Positions 5,545 to 7,550 of a stretch of 7,550 nucleotides of DNA are shown piece by piece (position 1 is the stretch's first letter; each line of letters starts with the position of its first letter). The translations under genes and the position numbers were made by a program. A model generated the notes under the pieces. That model did not search any database, was not told the DNA's origin, and worked only from the letters and a program-made list of their open reading frames with translations. This stretch comes from Actinobacteria bacterium ADurb.Bin346 (GTDB taxonomy: Bacteria; Actinomycetota; Humimicrobiia; Humimicrobiales; Humimicrobiaceae): NCBI GenBank assembly GCA_002068775.1, contig MWAX01000152.1, positions 1 through 7,550 on the forward strand, in the 5' to 3' direction.

Positions 5545-6840
5545 ATGAGCGAATTTACTGAAATAATTGAAGTGTATGCAAGGGAAGTGCTTGATTCAAG
5601 AGGCAACCCCACTGTCGAGGTTGAAACTGTGCTTGAATGCGGTGCAATGGGCAGGGCAGCAGTACCATCCGGTGCTTCAACAGGAGCTTTTGAGGCAGTT
5701 GAGCTGCGGGATGGCGACAAGTCCCGTTATATGGGTAAGGGTGTCACTGATGCAGTGGAAAATGTCAATGAGATAATAGCTCCGGAAGTCGAAGGCATGG
5801 ATGCAATAAATCAGAGAGAAATAGACCAGCTCATGATAGACCTTGACGGCACTGAAAACAAAGCAAAACTGGGCGCCAATGCAATACTCGGAGTTTCTCT
5901 GGCAACAGCGAAAGCTGCAGCAATTGCCCTGGACCTTCCACTGTATAAGTATATCGGGGGAATTAACTCTCATGTGCTGCCGGTGCCAATGATGAATATT
6001 TTGAATGGCGGTAAACATGCAGATAATAGTGTAGACCTCCAGGAATTCATGATAATGCCGCTGGGAGCAGCTTCATTTGCTGAAGCTCTCAGGACCTGTG
6101 CAGAGATATTCCACACTTTAAAAAATGTCCTTAAAAAAGACGGCATGAGTACATCGGTTGGAGATGAAGGTGGTTTTGCGCCAAACCTTAAAACCAATGA
6201 GGATGCTGTAAAATATATAATCCAGGCCATAAATGAAGCAGGATACAAACCCGGTAAAGATGTCTATATTGCTCTTGATCCGGCAGCAACCGAGCTTTTC
6301 AAAGATGGAAAATATAATCTGGCAGGCGAAGGTAAAGTTTTAAGTCCTGCTGAAATGGTGGAGTATTATGAAAATCTCGTAAATAAATACCCGATTATTT
6401 CCATAGAAGATGGCATGGCTGAAGAAGACTGGGAAGGCTGGAAGATGCTGACAGAAAAGATAGGCAAAAAAGTGCAGATTGTGGGTGATGATCTTTTTGT
6501 TACAAATACAAAAAGGCTGCAGAAAGGCATCCAGCTTGGAGTTGCAAACTCAGTGCTTATTAAAGTGAACCAGATCGGCACTCTTTCCGAGACTCTTGAT
6601 ACAATCGAGATGGCAAAAAGATCATGTTATACTGCAGTTGTATCACACCGCTCTGGCGAGACTGAGGATACCACGATTGCAGATATAGTGGTTGGGGTAA
6701 ATGCAGGACAGATAAAAACGGGGGCTCCTTCAAGGACAGACAGGGTGGCAAAATATAACCAGCTTTTAAGGATTGAAGAAGAGCTCTATGACCAGGCAAA
6801 GTATGCAGGCATTGCCGGATTCTATAATATAAATAAATAG
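5545..6840 (+). CDS. eno: Enolase (phosphopyruvate hydratase, EC 4.2.1.11)
   Basis: Enolase interconverts 2-phosphoglycerate and phosphoenolpyruvate in the cytoplasm, in glycolysis and gluconeogenesis. At 431 residues the protein has normal bacterial length and no gaps. The N-terminal domain carries EVLDSRGNPTVEVE (14-27) and the mobile loop VPSGASTGAFE (40-50). The barrel domain carries His158 in NGGKHADN and catalytic Glu208 in VGDEGGFAPN. The magnesium ligands are Asp245 (ALDPAA), Glu288 (SIEDG) and Asp315 (VGDDLF). Also present are catalytic Lys340 in the signature VLIKVNQIGTLSET (337-350), SHRSGETEDT (367-376) and substrate-binding Lys391 (IKTGAPSRTDR). All key residues are intact. The sequence style is clostridial. 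The start is set by a strong GAGGAG site. In many Firmicutes eno ends a gap-pgk-tpi-gpm-eno cluster; here it stands apart from them, divergent from an exporter operon and followed by surE. Confidence 0.99.
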   Translation: MSEFTEIIEVYAREVLDSRGNPTVEVETVLECGAMGRAAVPSGASTGAFEAVELRDGDKSRYMGKGVTDAVENVNEIIAPEVEGMDAINQREIDQLMIDLDGTENKAKLGANAILGVSLATAKAAAIALDLPLYKYIGGINSHVLPVPMMNILNGGKHADNSVDLQEFMIMPLGAASFAEALRTCAEIFHTLKNVLKKDGMSTSVGDEGGFAPNLKTNEDAVKYIIQAINEAGYKPGKDVYIALDPAATELFKDGKYNLAGEGKVLSPAEMVEYYENLVNKYPIISIEDGMAEEDWEGWKMLTEKIGKKVQIVGDDLFVTNTKRLQKGIQLGVANSVLIKVNQIGTLSETLDTIEMAKRSCYTAVVSHRSGETEDTTIADIVVGVNAGQIKTGAPSRTDRVAKYNQLLRIEEELYDQAKYAGIAGFYNINK

Positions 6841-6881
6841 CAAAAATGACTTCAGGACATACAAGAGATAAAAATAATAAT

Positions 6882-7550
6882 ATGGAGAAAAAAATCGTCC
6901 TTCTGACAAATGATGACGGGATAAAATCAAACGGATTAAAAACCCTGTACTGCACTTTTCTTGAAGACGACAGGTTTGATATAAGGATAGTTGCTCCCGA
7001 TAAAGAAAGAAGCGCTGTCGGACATGCAATAACAGTTTTTGATCCTATAGCTGTCAAAAAAGAATATATAAACGGAGCATTTTGCGGATATTCTGTGGAC
7101 GGCACTCCTGCTGACTGTGTTAAGCTTGCAATAACTGCAATATTTGACCGCAAACCGGATATATTGATATCAGGGATAAACCGCGGCGCCAACATAGGAG
7201 AAAATATAATTTATTCCGGAACTGTTTCTGCCGCCACTGAAGGAACAATCTATCACGTTCCGTCTATAGCAGTGTCTATAGATAATATTAAAGATACAGA
7301 TTATGATTATGCTGCCAGGTTTACAAAGGAGCTTGCAGAAATCATCCTTTCAACCGAGAACCTTCCCGGAAGGATGCTTTTAAACATCAATTTTCCTGAC
7401 ATTGCCCCTGAACTTATTAAGGGTGTTAAATTCACTCATCAAAGTGAAGTGAAATTTAAGGATATTTTCATCAAGCGAATCGATCCCCGCGGAAGGGATT
7501 ATTACTGGATGGATGGAGAATATGAAGTAACTGCAGAAGATGAAGGCAGC
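6882..7550 (+). CDS. surE: 5'/3'-nucleotidase SurE (3' end outside window)
   Basis: SurE is a metal-dependent phosphatase that removes phosphate from nucleoside monophosphates (and in some species short polyphosphate), linked to stationary-phase survival. The frame is open to the window edge and gives 223 residues; family members are about 250, so roughly 30 are missing. Diagnostic motifs are the N-terminal LLTNDDG (7-13) with metal ligands Asp11 and Asp12, PDKERSAVGHAIT (39-51) with Ser44, DGTPADCVK (73-81), SGINRGANIG (97-106) with metal ligand Asn100, and YSGTVSAATEG (111-121). The ATG at 6882 gives the usual compact N-terminus, with only a distant AAGAG (6863-6867) as binding site. An in-frame ATG at 6846, five bases after the eno stop, would add 12 polar residues and could be used through coupling to eno. 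The 41-bp gap after eno has no terminator, so the two are probably co-transcribed. Confidence 0.96.
   Translation, partial: MEKKIVLLTNDDGIKSNGLKTLYCTFLEDDRFDIRIVAPDKERSAVGHAITVFDPIAVKKEYINGAFCGYSVDGTPADCVKLAITAIFDRKPDILISGINRGANIGENIIYSGTVSAATEGTIYHVPSIAVSIDNIKDTDYDYAARFTKELAEIILSTENLPGRMLLNINFPDIAPELIKGVKFTHQSEVKFKDIFIKRIDPRGRDYYWMDGEYEVTAEDEGS

Noticed and set aside
5545..6840. Unusual enolase with altered active site (Pro in ALDPAA, Cys in ECGAMGRA)
   Set aside because: These positions are not catalytic, and all metal-binding and catalytic residues are present. The enzyme looks ordinary.
6560..7195. 211-residue - strand frame across the eno-surE junction
   Set aside because: It is antisense to two clearly identified genes, which have conserved motifs throughout. 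The frame is a shadow of their codon bias.

Overview
The window is AT-rich bacterial chromosome with tightly packed genes, the standard genetic code (TGA, TAA and TAG all end genes) and mostly purine-rich ribosome binding sites. The enolase looks most like those of low-GC anaerobic Firmicutes/Clostridia. Lipoprotein signal peptides on two exported proteins, and an ABC exporter with no outer-membrane channel gene beside it, fit a Gram-positive-type or poorly characterised anaerobic lineage. This placement is an inference from protein style only. No rRNA, tRNA, CRISPR, insertion sequence or phage gene was seen.

Layout, left to right. (1) Positions 2-454 (+) hold the C-terminal end of an unrecognised protein. 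(2) Positions 556-1557 (+) encode a DUF4349-type lipoprotein with a C-terminal membrane helix. (3) Positions 1558-1760 lie between convergent genes and carry a strong hairpin with T-runs on both strands, read as a bidirectional terminator, plus small repeats. (4) Positions 5261-1761 (-) are a three-gene exporter operon: membrane-fusion lipoprotein, ABC ATPase, then MacB/FtsX-type permease. (5) Positions 5262-5544 are a divergent control region with one promoter candidate per direction, a duplicated T-tract, and a 14-bp element present in two inverted copies (13 of 14 bases identical). (6) Positions 5545-6840 (+) encode enolase. (7) Positions 6882-7550 (+) encode the first 223 residues of SurE; the gene runs off the window.

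How the genes fit together. The adaptor, ATPase and permease together make a complete MacAB/YknXYZ-like export machine that would extrude an unknown substrate (peptide, antibiotic, lipid or lipoprotein). Enolase is a core glycolytic enzyme and SurE a nucleotide phosphatase; their 41-bp spacing without a terminator suggests co-transcription. The most interesting non-coding signal is the inverted pair in the divergent region. One copy overlaps the expected start of exporter transcription and the other sits just upstream of the putative eno -35 box, so one factor could act on both units. I see no convincing wholly new system in the window. The unusual items are this control region, a tandem 19-bp repeat directly before the ATPase gene, the long coiled-coil adaptor, and the unidentified partial protein at the left edge.
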